Shown: piece after piece, positions 29,764 to 37,765 of the stretch
Position numbering within the stretch: the stretch's first letter is position 1
How the letters are laid out: the number at the start of each line of letters is the position of its first letter
NCBI GenBank assembly: GCA_021826725.1
Contig: JAKAYQ010000006.1
Span: forward strand, 1-39,553
DNA length: 39,553 nt
Reading direction: 5' to 3'
Origin: Actinomycetes bacterium
GTDB taxonomy: Bacteria > Actinomycetota > Acidimicrobiia > Acidimicrobiales > UBA8190
The notes under the pieces: model-generated
Told to the model about the DNA's origin: nothing
The model's input: only the letters and a program-made list of their open reading frames with translations
The model's database searches: none
Made by a program: the position numbers and the translations under genes

Positions 29764-30090
29764 ATGAGCACCACGATGCCGACCCTCACAGACGCCACCT
29801 TCGACGAGCACATGGCGAACGCCGACGTGCCTGTCCTGGTGGACTTCTGGGCCGAGTGGTGCGGGCCGTGCAAGATGATCGCTCCCGTGCTCGAGGAGAT
29901 CGCCGGAGAGCAGGCGGGCAAGCTCCAGGTGGTCAAGCTCAACATCGATGAGAACCTGGACGTGACTCGGCGCTTCGACGTGATGAGCATTCCGACGCTG
30001 CTGCTGTTCAAGGACGGGGAGCCGCAGATGCGGATCGTCGGTGCCCGCGGCAAGGCGCAGCTGCTTCAGGAGATCAGCTCGTACCTGTAA
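29764..30090 (+). CDS. trxA: Thioredoxin
   Basis: VPVLVDFWAEWCGPCKMIAPVLEEIAGEQAGKLQVVKLNIDENLDVTRRFDVMSIPTLLLFKDGEP. Confidence 0.97.
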   Translation: MSTTMPTLTDATFDEHMANADVPVLVDFWAEWCGPCKMIAPVLEEIAGEQAGKLQVVKLNIDENLDVTRRFDVMSIPTLLLFKDGEPQMRIVGARGKAQLLQEISSYL

Positions 30091-30125
30091 GCCCAGCCCT
30101 GCCCGGCACCGAGCCGGAGGACCCG

Positions 30126-31202
30126 GTGCCGGGACCCGGCACCGGCGATCCGGCGCGCCACCGAACCGCTTCGGGCGGCGGCGAGGGTTCGTCGGCGCGT
30201 GGCGCTCCACCGATCGGGGTTTCCGCTGCTGCGCTCCCGCTCCGTTCAGGCGACCGTGGAAGCGCGGTATCGGACCTGCAGGGACGGCTGACTCGTCTCG
30301 GCCTGCCGGTGGTCCCCGATGAGGACGGCACCTTCGGGACCGGCACGCGTGCCGCCATCGAGGCCTTCCAGCACCGCCGGGGCCTGCGGGTCGACGGCAC
30401 CTGCGGTACCCAGACCTGGTCGGCGCTCGTGGAAGCCGGCTTCGCGCTGGGATCCCGCCTGGTCTACGACCGGCGACCGATGCTGCGCGGCGACGACGTC
30501 GCCGAGCTGCAGCGCAGGCTGTCGGCGCTCGGGTTCGACACCGGCCGCGTCGACGGGATCTTCGGTCCGGCCACTGCCCACGCCGTTCGCGAGTTCCAGG
30601 GCAACGTCGGTCTACCATCCGACGGCATCGTGGGCGCCACGACGGTCCGGGAGCTCGGTCGTGTCATGCCGCGGCACGCCGACCCGTCGCTCGTCTCCGC
30701 CGTACGCGATCGCGAGCGCCTGCTGCACGCGCCACGAACCCTTCTCGACCGCAGGATCGCGATCGCCGAGGCCGGCGGCCTGGACGTCCTGGTCACCGCC
30801 GTCCGACGGCGCCTGGTCGCCGCGGGCGCACATGTCGTACCGATCCTGCACCCATCGGGATCCGTCCAGGCCACGATGGCCAACGCCGCTGCCGTCGAGG
30901 TCTTTCTCGGGCTCCACCTCGATCCGCCCGAGACCCGGTGCGCCTGCCTGTACTACTCCGGCTTCAGCTACGAGTCCCTCGGCGGTCGCCGACTGGCCGA
31001 GCTGACCCAGGGACTGGCGGCAGCAGCGCTGGGGGTGCCCGCAGACGGCGCCCGAGGCATGTCGCTGCCAGCACTGCGCGAGACCCGAATGCCAGCCGTC
31101 CTGTGCGAGATCGGACCCGCCGCAACCGTCGTACGCCGCAACGGCGAGCTGGCCGACGCGCTGGCCGACGCGCTGGCCGCCTGGGCCGCGACCCCGGTCT
31201 GA
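30126..31202 (+). CDS. CwlM-like protein: two peptidoglycan-binding domains plus degenerate amidase_3 domain
   Basis: LRSGDRGSAVSDLQGRLTRLGL...RRPMLRGDDVAELQRRLSALGFDTGRVDGIFGPATAHAVREFQGNVGL; C-terminal LGLHLD...CEIG remnants of amidase_3. Confidence 0.88.
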   Translation: MPGPGTGDPARHRTASGGGEGSSARGAPPIGVSAAALPLRSGDRGSAVSDLQGRLTRLGLPVVPDEDGTFGTGTRAAIEAFQHRRGLRVDGTCGTQTWSALVEAGFALGSRLVYDRRPMLRGDDVAELQRRLSALGFDTGRVDGIFGPATAHAVREFQGNVGLPSDGIVGATTVRELGRVMPRHADPSLVSAVRDRERLLHAPRTLLDRRIAIAEAGGLDVLVTAVRRRLVAAGAHVVPILHPSGSVQATMANAAAVEVFLGLHLDPPETRCACLYYSGFSYESLGGRRLAELTQGLAAAALGVPADGARGMSLPALRETRMPAVLCEIGPAATVVRRNGELADALADALAAWAATPV

Positions 31203-31438
31203 ACCGCCCCTGTCGCACCTGGACCCGCCCCACCGGCCCTGCCCCACCCTGCCCCGCTCGGCCCAACCGACCCGCTGCGCACCGCACGGCTTGGGTCCCG
31301 GGTCCTACAGCCCTACCGGGACCCGCCCTTCCCCGCCTGGACCCGCCCTGCTCAGCACCGCTCGGCTTGGTTCCCGAGCAGGAATCGCGTCGCGTGACAC
31401 CGTCTCGTTCAGCGTCGGCTGGCCCTGTCGTCGAGGTT

Positions 31439-31471
31439 TGTCCACAGACTCGTGCACAGGTTGTGGATCAC
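31439..31471. promoter_or_regulatory. Two DnaA-box-like sites in inverted orientation: TTGTCCACA (+, 31439-31447) and TGATCCACA (minus strand, within 31462-31471)
   Basis: Each has one mismatch to TTATCCACA; lie in the cwlM/parB convergent gap. Confidence 0.5.
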
Positions 31472-31492
31472 GTCCACCTACGATTTAGCGTA

Positions 31493-31518
31493 AGATGACC
31501 ACCGAGCGTGGTATCTTG
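31493..31518. other. Inverted repeat AAGATGACCAC-CGAGC-GTGGTATCTT
   Basis: 10-bp stem with one bulged base, between convergent cwlM and parB. Confidence 0.55.
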
Positions 31519-31624
31519 CTGGGCATATGTCCGGCTTATCCTCGTTGCACCACAAATCGTGGCCAAATTGGCCCGTCATTTCGTCAACGCTCGATCCTGT
31601 GGTGGAGATCGACCTGAACATCCC

Positions 31625-32602
31625 TCACCGTCCACCTCCGCCAACCATGAGCTTGTAGATGCGCTCCAGGTCTTCGAGCGTCGCGAAGTCGACCAGTACG
31701 CGACCATGACGTCCCCCCATCTCGACCTTCACCCGAGTATTGAGGTAGGTGGCCAAGAGCTCCTCGAGCTCAAGCACGCCCGGAGCCGGCAAGCGACGAT
31801 GCACCACGTCGGCTCCAGAAGATCCGGCCGACGATGCGGTTCCCCCATCAGGCGCTGTGGCCGAACGAACCGCTGCCCCGGCTTCAACCACATCGACCAC
31901 CTCGGGACCGTCCTCCAGCAGTTCGCCCGGCTCCGGCTGCATGCGCTGCCGGACCAGCGTCTCGACAGCGCGCACCGTCAGGCCGTTGGCGACGATCTCC
32001 TTTACCATGGACTCTTGCCACGCCCGGTCCGGCGTTCCGAGCAGTGCGCGCGCATGACCGGCGCTTAGGGTTCCTTCGGCCAGGGCGCGCTGCACGCCCG
32101 GTGGAAGCTGCAACAGCCGGAGGGTGTTGGTCACGGCAACACGGCTCTTGCCGACCCGGGTAGCAACCTGATCGTGCGTGTAGTTGAACTCGTCGATCAG
32201 CTGCTGGTACGCCGACGCCTCCTCGATCGGGTTGAGATCCTCGCGATGGAGGTTCTCCACGAGCGCCTGCTCCAGGCTGTGCAGGTCGTCGGCAGTCTGC
32301 ACGAGCACACGGATCGTCTGGTGTCCGGCCCGTCGAGCCGCGCGCCAGCGCCGCTCCCCAGCGATGAGCTCGAACTGCTCCGACCCGACCTCACGTACAA
32401 GGACCGGCTGCAAGACGCCAAGCTCACGGATCGAGGCGGCCAGCGATGCCATCGACTCCTCGTCGAAGTGCTGGCGCGGCTGGTACGGATTGGGGCGAAC
32501 ACTGGCAATGGGAACCTCTCGCAACCCTGACCGGCGATCCCCCGACGCCTCAGTGGGGATGAGCGCACTCAGCCCCTTGCCCAGACCACTACGGCGTGCC
32601 AC
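31625..32602 (-). CDS. parB: Chromosome partitioning protein ParB
   Basis: RRSGLGKGLSALIPTE...VPIASVRPNPYQPRQHFDEESMASLAASIRELGVLQPVLVR...ELIAGERRWRAARRAGHQTIRVLV...LVENLHREDLNPIEEA...GTLSAGHARALLG. Confidence 0.97.
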   Translation of the reverse strand: MARRSGLGKGLSALIPTEASGDRRSGLREVPIASVRPNPYQPRQHFDEESMASLAASIRELGVLQPVLVREVGSEQFELIAGERRWRAARRAGHQTIRVLVQTADDLHSLEQALVENLHREDLNPIEEASAYQQLIDEFNYTHDQVATRVGKSRVAVTNTLRLLQLPPGVQRALAEGTLSAGHARALLGTPDRAWQESMVKEIVANGLTVRAVETLVRQRMQPEPGELLEDGPEVVDVVEAGAAVRSATAPDGGTASSAGSSGADVVHRRLPAPGVLELEELLATYLNTRVKVEMGGRHGRVLVDFATLEDLERIYKLMVGGGGR

Positions 32603-33980
32603 CGCTGACCTCCTTCGCCAGCTCTCGGTAGGCAATCGCCCCGCGGGAGCTCGGATCGAACACAGTGATCGGCTGCCCGAACGACGGCGCCTCGGATATC
32701 CGGACAGTCCTCGGGATGATGTTCCGGCACACTTTGTTCCCGAAGTGCCGGCGAACCTCCTCTGCCACTTGTTCGGCGAGCTTCGTCCGAGCGTCGTACA
32801 TCGTCAGCACGATCGTGGTCACCTCCAAGCCCTCGTTCAGGTTCGACTGGACCAGGTGCACGTTGCGCAGGAGCTGCCCGAGCCCTTCGAGCGCGTAGTA
32901 CTCGCACTGGATCGGCACCAGGACCTCGGCTGCCGCTGCCAGCCCGTTGACCGTGATCAGGCCGAGCGACGGCGGGCAGTCGATCATGACGAAGTCGAAG
33001 TCCTCGATGACTGACTCGAGCGCCTTCCGCAAGCGCAGTTCACGGCTGAACGTCGGTACCAACTCGATCTCGGCACCCGCCAGGTCGATGGTCGCCGGTG
33101 CAACGAACAGGTTCTTCAGGCTGGTCGGCTCGATGCAGTCTTCCAACGCGGCTTCCCGCATGATCACGTCGTACATCGACAGCTCGAAGTTCCTGCCATC
33201 GATCCCGAGCCCCGTCGTCGCGTTTCCCTGCGGATCGAGGTCGACGACCAGCACGCGATACCCCAATTCCGCCAGCCCGGCGCCGAGATTGACTGCGGTC
33301 GTCGTCTTGCCGACCCCGCCCTTCTGATTGGCGATGGCCATGATGCGAGGCGTGGGCCGCGGGATGTAGGCACCGTATGTCACACCATCCTCGACAGCAG
33401 GATCTTCGGCGGCGACTGCTGTCTCGCCGGGCACTCCGACAACCTCGCGTTCGGCATCAACCTCGGCGGCGGCTACAGCGAAGACCTTGTCGGAACCGCC
33501 ACCACCAGGGCGATCGACGACGGAGGGAGCGTCCTCCGGGGCGTCCTCCGGGGCGTCCTCCGGGGCGTCCTCCGTCCCTCTTTCCTCGTCAACCAGGTCG
33601 GCGCTGTCGCGCTCGGCGCTCGCCGCAGTGCCGATCTCCGCCGCGGTTTCGGTATCGACCACCTGCGAGCGCTGGTTGCTCGCGGAAATGGCGGCTGCGG
33701 CCACCTCGTCGGGCGCACTCAGCGCTCCGCCTCCAGCCACACCATCCCCGCCGGACGGTCCCGCGTCGCCGTGCAACAGCGCTGGACCAGAACCGTCGTC
33801 TGCCGGGTGGCCCGCCGGATGCTCCGAGTCGGTCATGCGTTCCCCGCGACCGGCGGACCCTGGTGAAGACAACTGATCGGCTGCTGCAGACCTTGGGTGG
33901 GCAGCTGCCTTCCCCGGAGCAGCGGGACCGCTGGGCGGGCGGATCGGGCTCGTGATCCGAGCTCTCCTGCGTTTCGCCAC
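32589..33980 (-). CDS. parA: Chromosome partitioning ATPase ParA with long acidic N-terminal extension
   Basis: RIMAIANQKGGVGKTTTAVNLGAGLAELGYRVLVVDLDPQGNATTGLGI...; GTG 33980 with upstream GGAGGA; overlaps parB start. Confidence 0.95.
   Translation of the reverse strand: MAKRRRARITSPIRPPSGPAAPGKAAAHPRSAAADQLSSPGSAGRGERMTDSEHPAGHPADDGSGPALLHGDAGPSGGDGVAGGGALSAPDEVAAAAISASNQRSQVVDTETAAEIGTAASAERDSADLVDEERGTEDAPEDAPEDAPEDAPSVVDRPGGGGSDKVFAVAAAEVDAEREVVGVPGETAVAAEDPAVEDGVTYGAYIPRPTPRIMAIANQKGGVGKTTTAVNLGAGLAELGYRVLVVDLDPQGNATTGLGIDGRNFELSMYDVIMREAALEDCIEPTSLKNLFVAPATIDLAGAEIELVPTFSRELRLRKALESVIEDFDFVMIDCPPSLGLITVNGLAAAAEVLVPIQCEYYALEGLGQLLRNVHLVQSNLNEGLEVTTIVLTMYDARTKLAEQVAEEVRRHFGNKVCRNIIPRTVRISEAPSFGQPITVFDPSSRGAIAYRELAKEVSGGTP
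33530..33577. repeat. 12-bp tandem repeat GCGTCCTCCGGG (about 4 units, last degenerate) inside parA
   Basis: Encodes EDAPEDAPEDAPEDAP in the ParA N-terminal extension. Confidence 0.92.
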
Positions 33981-34640
33981 GACGACTCCTCCATAGTGGT
34001 GCGGTCCCGTGAACCGGTGGGGTCGAGATCGGTCCGCGACCGACGACCACCCAGAGCCGGCCGACGTGCCCGAGGCCGAGACCATGCCCGTCGAACCCTA
34101 TCGCACCACGGCGTGCTCCAACCTCCTCCCGCACATCACGATCGCAGACGATGTCTGGTCACTGTCGGACCGCCGGCCAGCCGTCGGGGACGGCGACCGC
34201 TCCTCTACGCGATGCACATCAGGGCCCCGCCTCGTTGTCGCGACACCTGTGCTGAGCTGCGGCGACGTCCGGACCCGCATCTGCGAACGCCCGTGCCGCC
34301 GGCGATGTTGTCGACTGTTCTGCGATGCGCGTGGGGCAGTGCCTTGTGTACTGGACTGGTCGGCGGCTGTCCGCGAGGAAACGGGGCGGGGATGGCACGT
34401 GGCTCGGGGTTCGGGCTGGGCCTGAAAGAATGAGAAAACGACTGAACGCGGGCACTGGGGGACAGACGGAGCGATTGGCCGAACGGGGGACCGGAAGCAG
34501 AACCGGGGGAGCCTTTGGAGACGAACGGATGACCACTGAGGACGCGGGCCTCGAACGACGACGGAGATCCAGAGCGGAACGGTTCCCCGGCCCCAGACCA
34601 CGAATCGACCCCGGTGGCGTCCAACCGTGAACGCATCCGA

Positions 34641-34656
34641 CGTTCCACGTGGAACA
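34641..34656. promoter_or_regulatory. parS site 1: CGTTCCACGTGGAACA
   Basis: Near-match to TGTTTCACGTGAAACA, core GTTCCACGTGGAAC is a perfect palindrome; 0.7 kb upstream of parA. Confidence 0.88.
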
Positions 34657-34922
34657 CTTCGGTACCGATCTCTCAGAGGTGCGGCGGCGGGATCCCCCAC
34701 CAGCCGGCCACACGCATTGTGCAAGTCGAGAACCATGGTCGTCGTGACGACGCCATCCGGCTCTCCCTTCGCTTGCGACGGCCTTGACGCAACCGCGCCT
34801 GCCGAATGCGGCAGCGGACGGCCCGAAGCGTTCCGATTGGCTCCAGCGTCGAAGCAGCCAACCATCGACGTACCGCACGACCCGCGTGTGCGCACGAGGA
34901 GCTCCGGTGTGTACCTGGATCT

Positions 34923-34938
34923 TGTTCCACGTGAAACA
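34923..34938. promoter_or_regulatory. parS site 2: TGTTCCACGTGAAACA
   Basis: One mismatch to canonical TGTTTCACGTGAAACA. Confidence 0.93.
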
Positions 34939-35547
34939 CTCCGAACGTCGAACACGAGCCTCCCGCAGTCCCGCCCTTCACGTGGCGCACACCGCTCGAA
35001 CCCAGCAGCACACGGAAGCGGTGACGAGTCCAGAAGCAACGCACAACCGAGTGCTCCCCTCCGAGCTCGTTGGCCTTCTTTCAGCCGAAGCTCGCGGCAA
35101 GACGGAGATTCCTGGTTGAGTTGGGTCAACGACATCGGAAGAAGTACCGTGCGACCGGCGCCAGTTCGTGAAAGACGCGGCAATCGCCGTACCATGAATA
35201 AGCAGGTAGAGGTCGTGCAACATCCGCTGCAGGCGAACCGCGTGGCGCGAAAGCCGCCCGACGACGAGCGATGCAGTGTCCACCAGACGGGGCGGGCGGC
35301 TCGCGGCGCCCAGTGCAACGGCGCCTGCAGCTGAGCCTGGAACCGGCCGACCCGCCCCCGAACCCCTCCCGGACCGCACGAAGTACCGCGCCACGCCTCG
35401 ATGCGATGTGCTGCGTCGTGCCCCCTCTGAAGACCGGCAAACCGTACCGACCCGAACCCTTCCGAGCATTCGGTGCACATGGTGTGGACCGCTGGCCTCG
35501 GGAAGATCACCCGCGCAAACCAACATCAGGGTGCCTGGCTCCGTGCG

Positions 35548-36345
35548 TCAGCCCCCGTGCGCCACCGGCACGACACGGTAGAGCGGTCGCTTGGTCGCAA
35601 TACCAACTCGGCGCGGGTACCGCTCCGGGCACAAACGGTCCTGCTGCAGCACGGTGAGGTGGACCGGGGACTGCACCGTTCGAACCGGCCGCAGGCCCAG
35701 CTCCCCAAGCGCGTCGACCGGCCACCGCCCAGGATCCTCATCGGGAGGCTCGGATACCACCAGGACACCACCGACCTGCAGAAAGGGGGCCGCGCACTCC
35801 GCCGTGACCGGCGGCGGACCGAACGAGCGGGCAACGACGACGCCGAACTCCCCGCGGAGCTGCGGATCCCTACCGGCGACCTCGGCCCGAGCGCAGACGA
35901 CCGCGACGGCTGCGCCCAGGCAACACGCTTCGATGGCCTGCTCCAGCAGTGCACATCGCCGGTGGGCACTGTCGAGGAGCACCATCGGGCGACCGGGCCA
36001 CCGGTGCGCGAGAACCAGTCCTGGAAGTCCACCGCCCGATCCCAGGTCGAGCACCGGGCTCGTCGCCGCGGAACCGCCCAGCTCCTCCACGATGTCGCCG
36101 AAGCTCCAGGCGTGCCGAATCTGGTCCGCCAGGGGACGGTCACCGAAGACGCCGAGCGTCCGTGCACGCGCCACGGCCTCCCACAACGCGGGAGCCTGCT
36201 CAGGCGAAATTCTGGGGTCGCCATCCCATCCCTGCCGCGGGAGCATCCCCTCGGGCACGGCACCCACCACCCCTGCAGGTGAACCCGCCGGAAGACCGAC
36301 CGAACCCGGTGACTTCTCCGGCTCGGGGTTCACGTGGCCGGTCAT
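35548..36345 (-). CDS. rsmG: 16S rRNA m7G527 methyltransferase RsmG (GidB)
   Basis: DRPLADQIRHAWSFGDIVEEL...PVLDLGSGGGLPGLVLAHRWPGRPMVLLDSAHRRCALLEQAI...VVVARSFGPPPVTAECAAPFLQVGGVLVVSEPP; synteny. Confidence 0.92.
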   Translation of the reverse strand: MTGHVNPEPEKSPGSVGLPAGSPAGVVGAVPEGMLPRQGWDGDPRISPEQAPALWEAVARARTLGVFGDRPLADQIRHAWSFGDIVEELGGSAATSPVLDLGSGGGLPGLVLAHRWPGRPMVLLDSAHRRCALLEQAIEACCLGAAVAVVCARAEVAGRDPQLRGEFGVVVARSFGPPPVTAECAAPFLQVGGVLVVSEPPDEDPGRWPVDALGELGLRPVRTVQSPVHLTVLQQDRLCPERYPRRVGIATKRPLYRVVPVAHGG

Positions 36346-36394
36346 ACCCACTCCCACTCGAGCATCGCTTGCGGCGATGCCGAGCCGGACGAGC

Positions 36395-37762
36395 TCAGCC
36401 CTGACCGCCGTCGACCGGCGCGAGCACGATATGGCGCCGCGGGTCCTCGCCCTCGGAGCGGGTGACCACGCCCTCGATGCCGTTGACGGTGTCGTGGACG
36501 ACCTTGCGGTCTGCGGCCGACATCGGCTCGAGCGCCTTGGCCGTGCCGCTGGCGAGCACCTCATCGGCGACGCCCTGCGTAAACCGCTGCAGAGCCTCTA
36601 CCCGCTTGGCGCGGTACCCGGCGACATCGACAAGGATCCGGTCGCTCTGCCCACCCGTGATCTTCTGCACATAGGTCCGAGTGAGCTCCTGCAGCGCGGC
36701 GAGCGTCGTCCCACCAGGTCCGACCAGGGTCCCGAGCCCTTCGCCGTCGACGTCGACCGAAACCGTGTCCTCAGCGGTCTCCCGGATCGCCACGGAAGCT
36801 CGCAGGCCCAGCCTGTCCACCAGGCCTTCCACAAAGATACGGGCGGCGTCGCCCTGCTCCTGCAGCGTCATCTCGCCCACGGGGTCCTCCTTCTGGGCGC
36901 CGTACGACGGCGCCCGCTCTTCATCATCCACTACCGACGTGCCCACATCCTGCAATGCCGGGTTGCTCGTCGCTCCGGCGGACGCCGTCTTCTCGGCACC
37001 GCCGGCACCCGGGGTGGCCCGCCCCGATCGCCGGGCTCGTGGTGCGCCCGAGGCTGCCGTCTCCATGGGAGATTCGTCTGTGCTTCCATCGGCCGAGCCG
37101 CTGCTCGCCGAATTCCTGCTTGCCGGAGCACCTGATCCCGGGGAACCGGCGCTCTCGCCCGGTTCACCACCGGCCGCTGACCCGTCGCCAGCCCCGCCAC
37201 GTCCACGACCTCCACGGCGACGCGTCCGGCTGCCACCGGCCGCCGGCGGCGTCGGATCGTCCGTCTCCGCACCTTCGGCTTCCCCCGTGCCTGCCGCCAC
37301 GTCTCGGTCGCCGGCTTCAGGAGCCGCCGGCTCCGCCCCTGCTGCTTTCCGGTCCTGCGACCGTCCAGCTGCACTCCGAGACCCCCCGGTGCGTGCCCGA
37401 GACCGCGGAGCACTGCTGCCACTCGCTGCCGTCTCTTCGCCACCGCCGTCGCTCCCCGGCGTGGTGTCATCCGCGTTGCTGTCGTCGGCGCGTCCGCCAC
37501 TTCCCGACCCTCGCTCGCCTGACCCACTCCGAGTCCGACCGTTGCTTCCGCCCGACCGCCGCTCCCGACCGCGCTTCGGCCGAGCCTGCACCGGCCGGAC
37601 CCGGGCCCGGACCCGCGCCTCACCACGCATACGGCCGAACAGGCCAGGCTTGGGCTCGCTCACCACCACGAATTCAGCGTCGGTCTCGTCCACACCGAGC
37701 TGGTCCAGCGCGGCATCCTTGGCTTCCACCAGGGTCCGACCGGTCGTCTCTACCCACTCCAT
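36395..37762 (-). CDS. Jag/KhpB RNA-binding protein (Jag_N, long disordered linker, KH-R3H)
   Basis: MEWVETTGRTLVEAKDAALDQLGVDETDAEFVVVSEPKPGLFGRMRGEARVRARV...FVEGLVDRLGLRASVAIRETAEDTVSVDVDGEGLGTLVGPGGTTLAALQELTRTYVQ...ILVDVAGYRAKRVEALQRFTQGVADEVLASG. Confidence 0.94.
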   Translation of the reverse strand: MEWVETTGRTLVEAKDAALDQLGVDETDAEFVVVSEPKPGLFGRMRGEARVRARVRPVQARPKRGRERRSGGSNGRTRSGSGERGSGSGGRADDSNADDTTPGSDGGGEETAASGSSAPRSRARTGGSRSAAGRSQDRKAAGAEPAAPEAGDRDVAAGTGEAEGAETDDPTPPAAGGSRTRRRGGRGRGGAGDGSAAGGEPGESAGSPGSGAPASRNSASSGSADGSTDESPMETAASGAPRARRSGRATPGAGGAEKTASAGATSNPALQDVGTSVVDDEERAPSYGAQKEDPVGEMTLQEQGDAARIFVEGLVDRLGLRASVAIRETAEDTVSVDVDGEGLGTLVGPGGTTLAALQELTRTYVQKITGGQSDRILVDVAGYRAKRVEALQRFTQGVADEVLASGTAKALEPMSAADRKVVHDTVNGIEGVVTRSEGEDPRRHIVLAPVDGGQG

Positions 37763-37765
37763 CGG

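Noticed and set aside
34627-35334. 235-aa plus-strand ORF covering parS sites
   Set aside because: No recognisable motifs and overlaps other equally long spurious ORFs.
34098-35510. 470-aa minus-strand ORF in the parA-rsmG gap
   Set aside because: Cys/Arg/Ser-rich composition with no domain-like pattern; contains both parS sites; likely chance ORF in high-GC DNA.
34086-35547. RNase P RNA, tmRNA or SRP RNA in the parA-rsmG gap
   Set aside because: No diagnostic motifs (e.g. GAGGAAAGTCC of RNase P, SRP GGAAGCAGC helix 8 context, tmRNA tag) were seen by eye; a covariance-model search would be needed to be certain.
36325-36345. CACGTG at the rsmG start (ggttcacgtggccgg) as a third parS
   Set aside because: Only one half matches the parS consensus; lies within coding sequence start region.
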